64,000 nt of DNA. It comes from Nocardioides ferulae (GTDB lineage Bacteria > Actinomycetota > Actinomycetes > Propionibacteriales > Nocardioidaceae). Made by a program: the position numbers and the translations under genes. The first letter of the stretch is position 1; every line of letters starts with the position of its first letter. The notes under the pieces are model-generated. The model worked only from the letters and a program-made list of their open reading frames with translations, was not told the origin of the DNA and did not search any database. Positions 56,831 to 64,000 of this stretch are shown here, piece after piece. The DNA lies in contig NZ_QZVR01000001.1 in assembly GCF_003660455.1 (NCBI RefSeq), positions 124,001-188,000 of the forward strand, written 5' to 3'.

Positions 56831-57685
56831 ATGAACCACGGGTACGTCGAGCTCAGCTCGGGTCGGCTGATGCAGGGCTTGCGCGACCACAAGCGGCTGC
56901 TCGCGGTCTGCGTGCTCCTGGGCGTCGCGCTCGCCGGGGTGCGGCTGCTGCTCGGCGGCACCTCCTACGCCGCCCAGAGCCAGGTGCTGGTCGGCCAACC
57001 GCTCACGCTCACGACGCTGACCACCACCGCGGCGACCGGCGTGGACCAGACCAGACTGGTCGACTACACCCAGCGCCGGCTCGCCAGCGACAAGCTGGCC
57101 GCCCGGGTCGAGAAGCGCCTCGACGTCGACGGCGACGACTACACCCTCGACATCATCAGCGCCAACGCGACCAACGTGATCGGGCTGCAGGTGACCTCCG
57201 ACGACCCGGAGCGGGCGCAGACCATCGCCAACGGCTTCGCCCGGGCCTACGTCGCCTCGGTCGTCGCCGAGAACACCCGCAAGGTCGACCGCGCCGTCGA
57301 ACAGCTGCAGAGCGACATCAAGACCGTCGACGCCCAGCTGACGGGGCTGCAGCAGCAGGCCGGGCCCGCCGGCGCTGTCGTCGCCGCCTCGCAGCGGGCC
57401 GCGCTGGTGCAGCAGCGGGTCACCCTCGCCAACCGGCTCAGCCAGGCCCGCCTGGCCGGGGCCGTCGACCCGGCCGGCGGGGCCCAGGTCGTCGAGCAGG
57501 CCGCGGCGGGGGAGACCTCGCGGCTCGCCCTCGTCGCGCCGCTGGTGCTCGGCGGGCTGTTCGGCTTCCTGGTCGGCCTCGGCCTGGTCGCACTGCGCCA
57601 GTGGCGGACCGCCCGGTCCCCCCAGCCGGCCACGGAGGGCAGGGCCTCGGAAGTCTCCGGGGCGCGGCTCTCCGGAGCCGCCTGA
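56831..57685 (+). CDS. Chain-length determinant (Wzz-like) membrane protein
   Basis: A 284-residue protein with two membrane helices (about 22-40 and 233-255) enclosing a roughly 190-residue external domain with a coiled-coil region (150-215). This is the polysaccharide co-polymerase layout. No BY-kinase domain is attached. RBS GGGGCGAAGG before ATG. It would control polymer length together with the divergent Wzy-like protein. The small 7-bp hairpin GTGCCGG/CCGGCAC lies in its leader (56787-56804). Confidence 0.8.
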   Translation: MNHGYVELSSGRLMQGLRDHKRLLAVCVLLGVALAGVRLLLGGTSYAAQSQVLVGQPLTLTTLTTTAATGVDQTRLVDYTQRRLASDKLAARVEKRLDVDGDDYTLDIISANATNVIGLQVTSDDPERAQTIANGFARAYVASVVAENTRKVDRAVEQLQSDIKTVDAQLTGLQQQAGPAGAVVAASQRAALVQQRVTLANRLSQARLAGAVDPAGGAQVVEQAAAGETSRLALVAPLVLGGLFGFLVGLGLVALRQWRTARSPQPATEGRASEVSGARLSGAA

Positions 57686-57697
57686 GCGAGCGCGGTC

Positions 57698-58633
57698 ATG
57701 ACCGCACCCGCACCCACGTTCCTGGTCGTCGGCGCCGGTCGCTGCGGCACCACCGGCCTGATCGAGGGCCTGCGCGGCCATCCCGACGTGTTCGTCACCA
57801 CGCCCAAGGAGCCGCACTACTTCGCCTACGCCCGCCAGCAGCTGGACTTCCGCGGCCCCGGCGACGACCTGGCCGTGAACCAGGCGTCGGTGACCGACCC
57901 CGACGCCTACCTCGCGCTCTACCGGCAGGGCGCCGGCCATCTCGCGCGCGGGGAGGGGTCGGTGTCGACGCTCTACCGGCACGAGCAGGCCATCCCGGAG
58001 ATCCTGCGGGTGGCCCCCGAGGCACGCATCGTGATCCTGCTGCGCGAGCCCGTCGAGCGAGCCCACTCCGCCTTCGACTACCTCTCGGTGCAGGGCCACG
58101 AGCCGGCGGCGAGCCTGCTCGAGGCGGTCGCCGACGAGGACCGCCGGGTCGCTGAGGGCTGGCAGCACCTGTGGCACTACACCCGGATGAGCCGGTACGC
58201 CGACGGGGTCGAGGCGTTCCGCGACGCCTTCGGGCCCGACCGCGTCGGGGTCTGGTTCTACGACCAGCTGAGCGCCGACTATCCCGAGACGCTGCGGCAG
58301 GTGCTCCGCTTCATCGGCACCGAACCGCGCCCCGGCGAGCTCGACCGGGTGCCAGTGGTCAACGTCTCCGGCACCCCCCGCAGCCGGGTGGTCCACGGTG
58401 CGCTCCAGGCCGCCCGCGACCACGACGCGGTACGCCGGCTGGGCAAGCGGGTCACCACGTTCCGGATGCGCGAGGCCGTTCGGCGTCGCCTCGTGGCCCG
58501 CAACGAGGTCGCCCCCGAGGTGCGCCGCGCCCTCGAGCCGCTGTTCACCGACGACCTGGCCCGGCTGCGGCGCCTGCTGCCAGCCGAGGGGCAGCCCGAC
58601 TGGCTGCGCGCCGCCGACCCGGCCCGCGCCTGA
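57698..58633 (+). CDS. Sulfotransferase (PAPS-dependent)
   Basis: A 311-residue cytoplasmic P-loop sulfotransferase. The 5'-phosphosulfate loop is GAGRCGTT at 12-19. KEPHYFAYARQ provides the typical KEP segment, and the 3'-phosphate-binding region is RIVILLREPVERAHSAFDYL. Sulfation of sugars on the polymer or a glycolipid is likely from context. It is 12 bp after the Wzz-like gene and converges on a glycosyltransferase gene with a 24-bp gap. Confidence 0.87.
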   Translation: MTAPAPTFLVVGAGRCGTTGLIEGLRGHPDVFVTTPKEPHYFAYARQQLDFRGPGDDLAVNQASVTDPDAYLALYRQGAGHLARGEGSVSTLYRHEQAIPEILRVAPEARIVILLREPVERAHSAFDYLSVQGHEPAASLLEAVADEDRRVAEGWQHLWHYTRMSRYADGVEAFRDAFGPDRVGVWFYDQLSADYPETLRQVLRFIGTEPRPGELDRVPVVNVSGTPRSRVVHGALQAARDHDAVRRLGKRVTTFRMREAVRRRLVARNEVAPEVRRALEPLFTDDLARLRRLLPAEGQPDWLRAADPARA

Positions 58634-58657
58634 CCGGGACGCCTGGATCCGGGCCGG

Positions 58658-59890
58658 TCAGCCTCGACCGAGAGCGCGCCGCAGCCGGGCACGCAGGGGG
58701 AGCCGGCGAACCCGGCCCGCCCACGCGGCGTACCCGGTGGCGACGGTCTGCGGGTCGTAGTCGGCTGCCCGGGCCAGGCCCTGACGGGAGAGCCGCGCGT
58801 GCAGATCGGGGTCGCCGAGCAGGCGGCGCAGCGCCGCGGCCAGGTCGCCGGCGCTGCCGGCCCGGTAGGTCAGCCCGCTCACGTCGGGCTCGACCACCTC
58901 GGCCGGCCCGCCCTGGTCGGGGACCACGACCGGGACCCCGTTGGCGATCGCCTCGACGACCACCTGGCCGAACGGCTCCGGGACCAGGGAGGCGTTGACG
59001 ACCACGTCGACGTCGGCCAGGGCGTGGGCGGCGTCGCCGGCGAACGAGCCGAGGGTCACCCGGCCGGCCAGCGGCGGCGCCTCCAGGCGGGCCGCGACCT
59101 CGTCGGCGTGGGCGTCCTCCCCGAACAGGGCGGCGCCGAGCAGCCGCCCGCGCACCGGCACCCCGTCGGCGAGCAGCTCCTCGACCGCGTCGAGGAAGAG
59201 GTGCTGCCCCTTCCAGGGCGTGAGCCGGCCGACCAGGGCCACGACCGGCTCGGTGGCCGGCGCCTGGCGGGGGCCGGCCGGCACCGGGGTGCGATAGGGG
59301 TCGCCGAGCACCCGGTGGGGGACCGTGCGCCGGACGGCCGGGCCGAGCGTCGCGAGCGTGGACGCCGAGTTGGCCACGACCGCGTCCGGCAGCACCAGCA
59401 GCAGGGTGCGCACCAGCCGGACCACCGGGCCCGGCAGGTAGTCGGGGGCGATCCGGTCGCGCACGTGCCAGATCGCCGGCACCCCGGCCAGGCGGGCGGC
59501 CAGGCAGCCGTAGACGCCGCTCTTGAGGTTGTTGGCGTGCACCAGCTCGACCCGCTCCTGGCGCAGCAGCCGGCGCAGCCGAGCGGCGTACCGCAGCACG
59601 TCGAGGACGCCGCGCAGCGGCAGCCGGGCGGTCTGCTCGCGGGAGAGCCGGTTGGTGCGGGCCGCCAGCGGCAGCACCCGCACCTCGAGCCCGGCGGCCT
59701 CCAGTTCGGCGACGAGGTGACCGTCTTCGGCGAGGACCACCAGCGGCCGGGCCCCGGCGAGCGGCCCCAGCAGCCGGAGCAGGGCGATCTCGGCCCCGGA
59801 CCAGGCCGCGCAGTGGCTGAGGAACACCGTGCGGGGCAGGGCCAGGCCGGGCGTGGCGCCGGCCACCGGCCGGGCGCTGGTCGTCGTCAT
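58658..59890 (-). CDS. Glycosyltransferase family 4
   Basis: A 410-residue GT-B enzyme. The N-terminal domain includes VFLSHCAAWSGAEIALLRLL and VHANNLKSGVYGCLAA. The donor domain has VVALVGRLTPWKGQHLFLDA and the EX7E motif PEPFGQVVVEAIANGVPVV. It would add a sugar from an NDP or GDP donor to the lipid-linked unit. The ATG overlaps the stop of the upstream cytidylyltransferase-reductase gene by one base, so the two are coupled on the minus strand. Confidence 0.88.
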   Translation of the reverse strand: MTTTSARPVAGATPGLALPRTVFLSHCAAWSGAEIALLRLLGPLAGARPLVVLAEDGHLVAELEAAGLEVRVLPLAARTNRLSREQTARLPLRGVLDVLRYAARLRRLLRQERVELVHANNLKSGVYGCLAARLAGVPAIWHVRDRIAPDYLPGPVVRLVRTLLLVLPDAVVANSASTLATLGPAVRRTVPHRVLGDPYRTPVPAGPRQAPATEPVVALVGRLTPWKGQHLFLDAVEELLADGVPVRGRLLGAALFGEDAHADEVAARLEAPPLAGRVTLGSFAGDAAHALADVDVVVNASLVPEPFGQVVVEAIANGVPVVVPDQGGPAEVVEPDVSGLTYRAGSAGDLAAALRRLLGDPDLHARLSRQGLARAADYDPQTVATGYAAWAGRVRRLPLRARLRRALGRG

Positions 59891-61305
59891 CAGTCCTGGT
59901 CCACCACGGCGGCGAACGGGTCGTCCTTGCGGACGTCGACGATGTGACCGGTCTGGCCCGACACCAGGATGTCGAGGGAGCAGCGGGCGACCGCCTCGGA
60001 GTCGAGCAGGGTGGCGGGCGGCTCCTCGCCGAACGCGCGCGTGCGCATGGGGGTCGCGGTCCGCTCGGGGTTGAGGCAGTTCACCCGGACCCCCTCGGCC
60101 GCCCACTCATCGGCCAGCGCCTGGGTCAGGTTGACCACCGCGGCCTTGGCGGAGGAGTAGAGGCTGTAGCCGCCCCGGCCTCGGGTGTAGGAGCTGGAGG
60201 TGAACAGCAGCAGCGAGCCCTGGGTCTGCGCGAGCAGCGGGTAGAACTGCTGGGCGATGAAGACCGGGGCCAGGTAGTTGACCTCGGTCGCGGAGTAGAC
60301 GGTCTCCTCGCTGGCCTCCAGCAACGGACCGCGGGGGAGCACCCCGGCGGTGTTGACGACGTAGTCGACCCGGCCGGTCTTCTCCAGCACCTGCTCGGCG
60401 GCGGCGGCGATGTCGGCGCGACGCTCGACGTGGGTGTTGGTGGCCGAGCGGCTGAACACGTGCACGTCGGCGCCGTGCGCGCGGGCCAGGTCGGCGATGT
60501 CGCCGCCGATGCCGTAGCTGCCGCCGAAGACCACCAGGGTCCGACCGTCCAGGGCCGCGAGACGCTCCTCGGTGCTGACCTCGGGCCGGTCGCGGCCGGT
60601 GAGCTGGAAGAGCTTGTCGGCGAGGTAGAGGTCGATCGGCTCGGTGACCTTCATGTTGCGCTCGTCGCCCGGCACCACCCAGATCGGCACCTCGGGGAGG
60701 TAGCGGAGCACCACCGTGCAGTCGTCGGTGGCGGTGAAGTGGGGGTCCCGGCCGGCCCGCGCGTAGGCCTCCCGGATGACCGACGAGCGGAATGCCTGGG
60801 GTGTCTGGCCGCGGCGCAGCGCGGCCCGGGGCGGGATGTCACGGATCGTGTTGTCCGGTCCCACCTCGATGATCGTGTCGGCCGTCGGGATCGCCACGTC
60901 GACGGCGGCGTGCGTCTGCAGGGCCTCGAAGCAGTCGCCGATGATGCGCGGGGTCACCAGCGGCCGCACGGCGTCGTGGAACAGCACGTGGCACTCGTCG
61001 GGGCCGAGCCGGTCGAGTGCTCGCAGGGTGGTGGCGTTGCGGGTCTCGGCGCCCTCCACGATGTCGACGACCTTGTCGTAGCCGCCGCCGCGCACGATCG
61101 CCCGCGCCGCGTCGAGGTGGCCCGGGGCCATCATCACCAGGATCTCGTCGACCTGCGGATGCGCCTGGAACGCGGCGATGGTGTGCTCCAGGATCGGTCG
61201 GCCGGCGATCTTCAGCAGCTGCTTGGGCAACCCCAGGCCCATCCGGGCGCCGACGCCTCCGGCGAGGATGACCGCGACGTTGCGCGGCGGCTGCGGCTGC
61301 GACAT
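59890..61305 (-). CDS. Fused cytidylyltransferase - short-chain reductase (Bcs1-like CDP-ribitol synthase)
   Basis: A 471-residue two-domain enzyme. Residues 1-230 are an IspD/TarI-type cytidylyltransferase with AVILAGGVGARMGLGLPKQ and HDAVRPLVT. Residues about 245-471 are an SDR with GGSYGIGG for NAD(P) binding and the catalytic Tyr and Lys in YSLYSSAKAA. The order matches Bcs1 of Haemophilus influenzae, which reduces ribulose 5-phosphate and makes CDP-ribitol. With the TagF-like gene in the same locus, it would supply CDP-ribitol (or a related polyol) for the polymer. An IspD role in isoprenoid synthesis is less likely given the fusion. Confidence 0.85.
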   Translation of the reverse strand: MSQPQPPRNVAVILAGGVGARMGLGLPKQLLKIAGRPILEHTIAAFQAHPQVDEILVMMAPGHLDAARAIVRGGGYDKVVDIVEGAETRNATTLRALDRLGPDECHVLFHDAVRPLVTPRIIGDCFEALQTHAAVDVAIPTADTIIEVGPDNTIRDIPPRAALRRGQTPQAFRSSVIREAYARAGRDPHFTATDDCTVVLRYLPEVPIWVVPGDERNMKVTEPIDLYLADKLFQLTGRDRPEVSTEERLAALDGRTLVVFGGSYGIGGDIADLARAHGADVHVFSRSATNTHVERRADIAAAAEQVLEKTGRVDYVVNTAGVLPRGPLLEASEETVYSATEVNYLAPVFIAQQFYPLLAQTQGSLLLFTSSSYTRGRGGYSLYSSAKAAVVNLTQALADEWAAEGVRVNCLNPERTATPMRTRAFGEEPPATLLDSEAVARCSLDILVSGQTGHIVDVRKDDPFAAVVDQD

Positions 61306-61407
61306 GGCGGGCCTCCCTGGTACGCCGACGCAGCCGGCGCTCGGCCGCGTCCACCGTCCCAACGCGCGACGGCCCGGAGCGTCACGCCCGACGTCGGTCT
61401 CGTGGGT

Positions 61408-61413
61408 TAGCGT
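61408..61413 (+). promoter_or_regulatory. Putative -10 element (TAGCGT), leaderless
   Basis: TAGCGT ends six bases before GTG 61420 (ATG 61423), again the leaderless spacing. No Shine-Dalgarno sequence is present. Confidence 0.45.
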
Positions 61414-61419
61414 CGTCTC

Positions 61420-62361
61420 GTGATGACCCCGCCCGGCCGCACCCGCGTCTGGCGCCCCGACTGGGCGTGTCCGGTCGACCGGATGCTCGCGCACCGTCGG
61501 CGCGGCACGGGCGACCCGACGTACCGTCGTGACGCGGCCGGCCGGCACTGGCGCGGCCTGCGCACCCCAGAGGGGGCGGCGACCCTGGTGGTGTGGGCCG
61601 AGCCACGGCTGGGGCAGGTGCACGCCGAAGCGTGGGGTCCCGGCGCGGAGTGGGCGTTGGCCTCGGTGCCGGGGCTGCTCGGCGACCTCGACGACCCCAG
61701 CGGCTTCGAGCCGCGGCACCCGGTGCTCGCCGAGGCCTGGCGCCGCCACGGTCCACTGCGCGTCGGTCGCAGCGGGTTGGTGCTGGAGTCGCTGGTGCCC
61801 GCGATCATCGAGCAGAAGGTGACCGGCCAGGAGGCCTTCGCCGGGTTCCGGATGCTGGTGCGCCGGTTCGGCGAGCCGGCGCCCGGCCCGACCGCCGACC
61901 TGGGCCTGTTCGTGCAGCCCGACGCCGCGCGGCTTCGCACCATCCCCTCCTGGGAGTGGCTGCGCATGCACATCGACCCCGCGCGCTCCCGGGCCCTGGT
62001 GACGGCGGCCCGGGTCGCTCCGTCGCTGGAACGCACTCTCGAGGTGCCGTGCGACGAGGCCGACCGGCGGCTGCGCAGCCTGCCCGGTGTCGGGGTCTGG
62101 ACCAGCGCCGAGGTGCGCCAACGGGCCCACGGCGACGCCGACGCGGTCTCGTTCGGCGACTACCACGTGCCCAAGGACATCGGCTGGGCGGTGAGCGGGG
62201 CGCCGTTCGACGACGCGCAGCTGGCCGCGTTCCTCGAGCCCTACCGCCCGCACCGGGGTCGGGTGCAGGCTCTGGTGGGGGTCGCCGGCCTCCGCCGCCC
62301 ACGGCACGGCGCCCGGATGGCGCCGCGCACCCATCTGCCCGCGAAGGTGACCCGCCGATGA
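61420..62361 (+). CDS. DNA-3-methyladenine glycosylase-like protein (AlkA/HhH-GPD family)
   Basis: A 313-residue base-excision repair glycosylase. The helix-hairpin-helix is LRSLPGVGVWTSAEVRQR (218-235), followed by the catalytic Asp (D247) in VSFGDYHVPKD, the AlkA position. An N-terminal domain (1-110) precedes the helical core with VPAIIEQKVTGQEAF. There is no Fe-S Cys cluster. The start may be GTG 61420 or ATG 61423. The stop overlaps the next ATG, linking it to the SCP2 gene. Confidence 0.85.
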   Translation: MMTPPGRTRVWRPDWACPVDRMLAHRRRGTGDPTYRRDAAGRHWRGLRTPEGAATLVVWAEPRLGQVHAEAWGPGAEWALASVPGLLGDLDDPSGFEPRHPVLAEAWRRHGPLRVGRSGLVLESLVPAIIEQKVTGQEAFAGFRMLVRRFGEPAPGPTADLGLFVQPDAARLRTIPSWEWLRMHIDPARSRALVTAARVAPSLERTLEVPCDEADRRLRSLPGVGVWTSAEVRQRAHGDADAVSFGDYHVPKDIGWAVSGAPFDDAQLAAFLEPYRPHRGRVQALVGVAGLRRPRHGARMAPRTHLPAKVTRR

Positions 62362-63314
62362 CAGTCCTCGACCTGCGTGTGCTGAGCCGGGCCGACGCCG
62401 ACGAGGCGGCCCGGTTCTTCGCCGACGCCGACGCCGAGGAGCTCGTCGCCGCGATCGTCGCCACCGGCGACGACGAGCTGATCGAGCTGATCGGCCGCGA
62501 CGAGGTGCGCCCGGTGGCGATCGACGGCGTCCTGGTCCGGCTCGGCGAGTACGCCGTCCCCGACCGGCTGGCCCAGATGCACGGGGTGGTGCGCATCGAC
62601 CTCGAGCGCCGCGGCACGCTGCTGGAGCGGCATGCCATCGAGTTCACCCACGGCGAGATCGAGCTGCACCGGCACGTCGAGGCCTCCGAGCCGACCGACG
62701 TGGTGCTGCGCACCAGTCTGCTGCGGTTCGTGCGCATCGTCAGCGGCCAGGGCAACGCCGCCCTGGAGTACCTCTCCGGCAAGCTCGACATCGAGGGCGA
62801 CGCCGACCTCGCACTGGCCATGGGTGGGCTCTTCCGGGTGCCCGGCACCCAGCACGTGGCCTTCGACCCCACCGACCTCGATCCCACCGACGTGGCCACG
62901 GCTCTGAAGGGTGTGAAGGCCGACCACCTCAAGCGGGTGATGGCCTCGGGCTTCCGGCCGGTGGTGCTGGGCGAGATCTTCCGCCGCATCCCCGAGTTCG
63001 TCGACCCGGCCAAGGCCGCCGGCGCCGACCTGACGATCGGGTTCCGGCTGCTCGGCAACCCGTCGGGCGAGGTCGAGCGCTACGTCGTCCGCGTCGACCA
63101 CGGTGCCACCACGGTGCGCGCCGGCGCCGAGGCCGCAGACGAGGGGGAGCGTCGCGACGCGACCATCACCTGCGAGGGTCACGACTTCCTGCGCCTGGCC
63201 ACCGGCCACCTCAGCGCGGTCACCGGGGTGCTCAAGGGCCAGCTCAAGGTCAAGGGCGACAAGACCAAGGCGCTGGCGCTGAGCTCGCTGATCGACATCC
63301 CCACGCCGCGCTGA
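62358..63314 (+). CDS. Tandem SCP2 sterol-carrier domain protein
   Basis: A 318-residue cytoplasmic protein with two SCP2-type lipid-binding domains. The first covers about residues 65-160 (KLDIEGDADLALAMGGLFRVPG at its end). The second covers about 215-318, ending LKVKGDKTKALALSSLIDIP with the usual G-x-L-x-x-x-G-D pattern. A linker contains LGEIFRRIPEFVDPAKAAGADL. Members bind acyl-CoAs or sterols. ATG 62358 overlaps the AlkA-like stop. Confidence 0.82.
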   Translation: MTVLDLRVLSRADADEAARFFADADAEELVAAIVATGDDELIELIGRDEVRPVAIDGVLVRLGEYAVPDRLAQMHGVVRIDLERRGTLLERHAIEFTHGEIELHRHVEASEPTDVVLRTSLLRFVRIVSGQGNAALEYLSGKLDIEGDADLALAMGGLFRVPGTQHVAFDPTDLDPTDVATALKGVKADHLKRVMASGFRPVVLGEIFRRIPEFVDPAKAAGADLTIGFRLLGNPSGEVERYVVRVDHGATTVRAGAEAADEGERRDATITCEGHDFLRLATGHLSAVTGVLKGQLKVKGDKTKALALSSLIDIPTPR

Positions 63315-63381
63315 CGGGGCAACGCGACCGGAGCGCGCGCAGGGCATGGACGCTGCGGCGACGGGCTGGCACGCTGAGGCG

Positions 63382-63747
63382 ATGGACCTCGGGGCCTTCG
63401 ACGCGTTGGCGACGTCGTACGCCGGCGTTCGTCGCCGCGCCACCGAGGGTGACCTGCGCTGGCAGTGCCGCGGTCGGCTCGTGGCCCGCCGGCTCGACGA
63501 CGACCACGTGGTCGTGCGGGTGCCCTTCGACGTGCGCGACGTGCTGCTGCGCACCGCGCCGGCGGTGTTCTCGGTGCCAAGCCGCTTCACCAAGCACATG
63601 ATGGTGGTCGCCGACCTCACCGCCGACGGTGCCGACGACGCGGTGGCCGACGCCGTCGAGTCCGCGTGGCGGCACACGGGCGAGGACCTACCGGAGGTCG
63701 AGCCTGCCGAGACCACCGACACCGTCTCGCGGGGCGGTGCGCGGTGA
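63382..63747 (+). CDS. Small conserved protein, MmcQ/YjbR-like
   Basis: A 121-residue protein of the size and pattern of the MmcQ/YjbR family: a short helical start, then RWQCRGRLVARRLDDDHVVVRVPF and PAVFSVPSRFTKHMMVVADL, given here in part as VFSVPSRFTKHMMVV. Family members fold like a double-wing DNA-binding motif, but a function is not established. ATG 63382 is preferred; an in-frame ATG at 63346 is possible. The stop overlaps the next GTG. Confidence 0.6.
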   Translation: MDLGAFDALATSYAGVRRRATEGDLRWQCRGRLVARRLDDDHVVVRVPFDVRDVLLRTAPAVFSVPSRFTKHMMVVADLTADGADDAVADAVESAWRHTGEDLPEVEPAETTDTVSRGGAR

Positions 63748-64000
63748 GCGGCGCCCTGGACGGACAGGTGGCCCTGGTGGCGGGGGCGACCCGGGGAGCG
63801 GGCCGGGCGATCGCGGTCGAGCTCGCCCGGGCCGGCGCGTTCGTCTACGCCACCGGACGCAGCAGCAGGGTCACCGGCCCCTCCGAGATCGGACGACCCG
63901 AGACCATCGAGGGGACCGGCGAGCTGATCGACGCCGCGGGCGGCGCGGGGCTGGCGCTGCGGGTCGACCACCTCGACCTCGATGCCGTCGCCGGCCTGGT
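63744..64000 (+). CDS. Short-chain dehydrogenase/reductase (3' truncated by window)
   Basis: The first 85 residues of an SDR. The NAD(P)-binding motif is VALVAGATRGAGRAIAVELA, the TGxxxGxG motif with Ala in place of Thr, followed by FVYATGRSSR, suggestive of NADP preference through the Arg pair. The catalytic Ser-Tyr-Lys lie beyond the window. The GTG overlaps the preceding stop. Confidence 0.88.
   Translation, partial: MSGALDGQVALVAGATRGAGRAIAVELARAGAFVYATGRSSRVTGPSEIGRPETIEGTGELIDAAGGAGLALRVDHLDLDAVAGL

Noticed and set aside
59890..61305. IspD of the MEP pathway
   Set aside because: The N-terminal half resembles IspD, but it is fused to a complete SDR domain and lies in a polysaccharide locus, which fits CDP-ribitol synthesis better.

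Overview
This is a chromosomal segment from a high-GC (about 70-73% by eye) Gram-positive actinomycete. Gene order, protein style and signals (leaderless genes behind TANNNT hexamers, GTG starts, ATGA/GTGA stop-start overlaps) best fit the Nocardioides/Propionibacteriales group; the species assignment is inference. No rRNA, tRNA, CRISPR array, insertion sequence, integrase or phage gene was seen. Coding density is high.

Layout. 1-12746 is the conserved secF-apt-rel ... MBL hydrolase-hisS-aspS block. It is interrupted after rel by a repeat-rich spacer, a collagen-like protein gene, a DUF349 gene and a membrane-anchored protease with a cytoplasmic zinc ribbon. 12943-19398 is an oligopeptide-type ABC importer (permease, lipoprotein, permease, two ATPases), with a strong hairpin after the lipoprotein gene. 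19409-32974 is the housekeeping run rarA, two small conserved proteins, alaS, ruvX, mltG, aroE, prepilin peptidase, aroC-aroK-aroB-aroQ, a SIMPL protein, efp and nusB. 33067-40047 holds a DUF1206 membrane protein, a flavin disulfide reductase, a proline-rich MinD-like ATPase and the start of the pyrimidine operon (pyrR-pyrB-pyrC) behind a clear PyrR-binding leader.

At 40045-40410 the pyr operon stops at a large inverted array of 32-nt repeat units, shared with the spacer after rel. Beyond it lie an ATP-dependent DNA ligase and an enoyl-CoA isomerase-type gene with a KstR-like operator.

42961-61305 looks like a cell-envelope polysaccharide locus. It holds two paralogous LpxL-type acyltransferases, a methyltransferase, a HAD-like protein, two secreted clan GH-A hydrolase paralogues flanking a GT4 glycosyltransferase, a flippase, a TagF-type polyol-phosphate transferase, a Wzy-like polymerase/ligase, a Wzz-like protein, a sulfotransferase, another glycosyltransferase and a fused cytidylyltransferase-reductase of the CDP-ribitol-making type. 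Together they suggest an exported, polyol-phosphate-containing, possibly acylated and sulfated surface polymer. The window ends with an AlkA-like glycosylase, a tandem SCP2 protein, a small protein and the start of a short-chain dehydrogenase.
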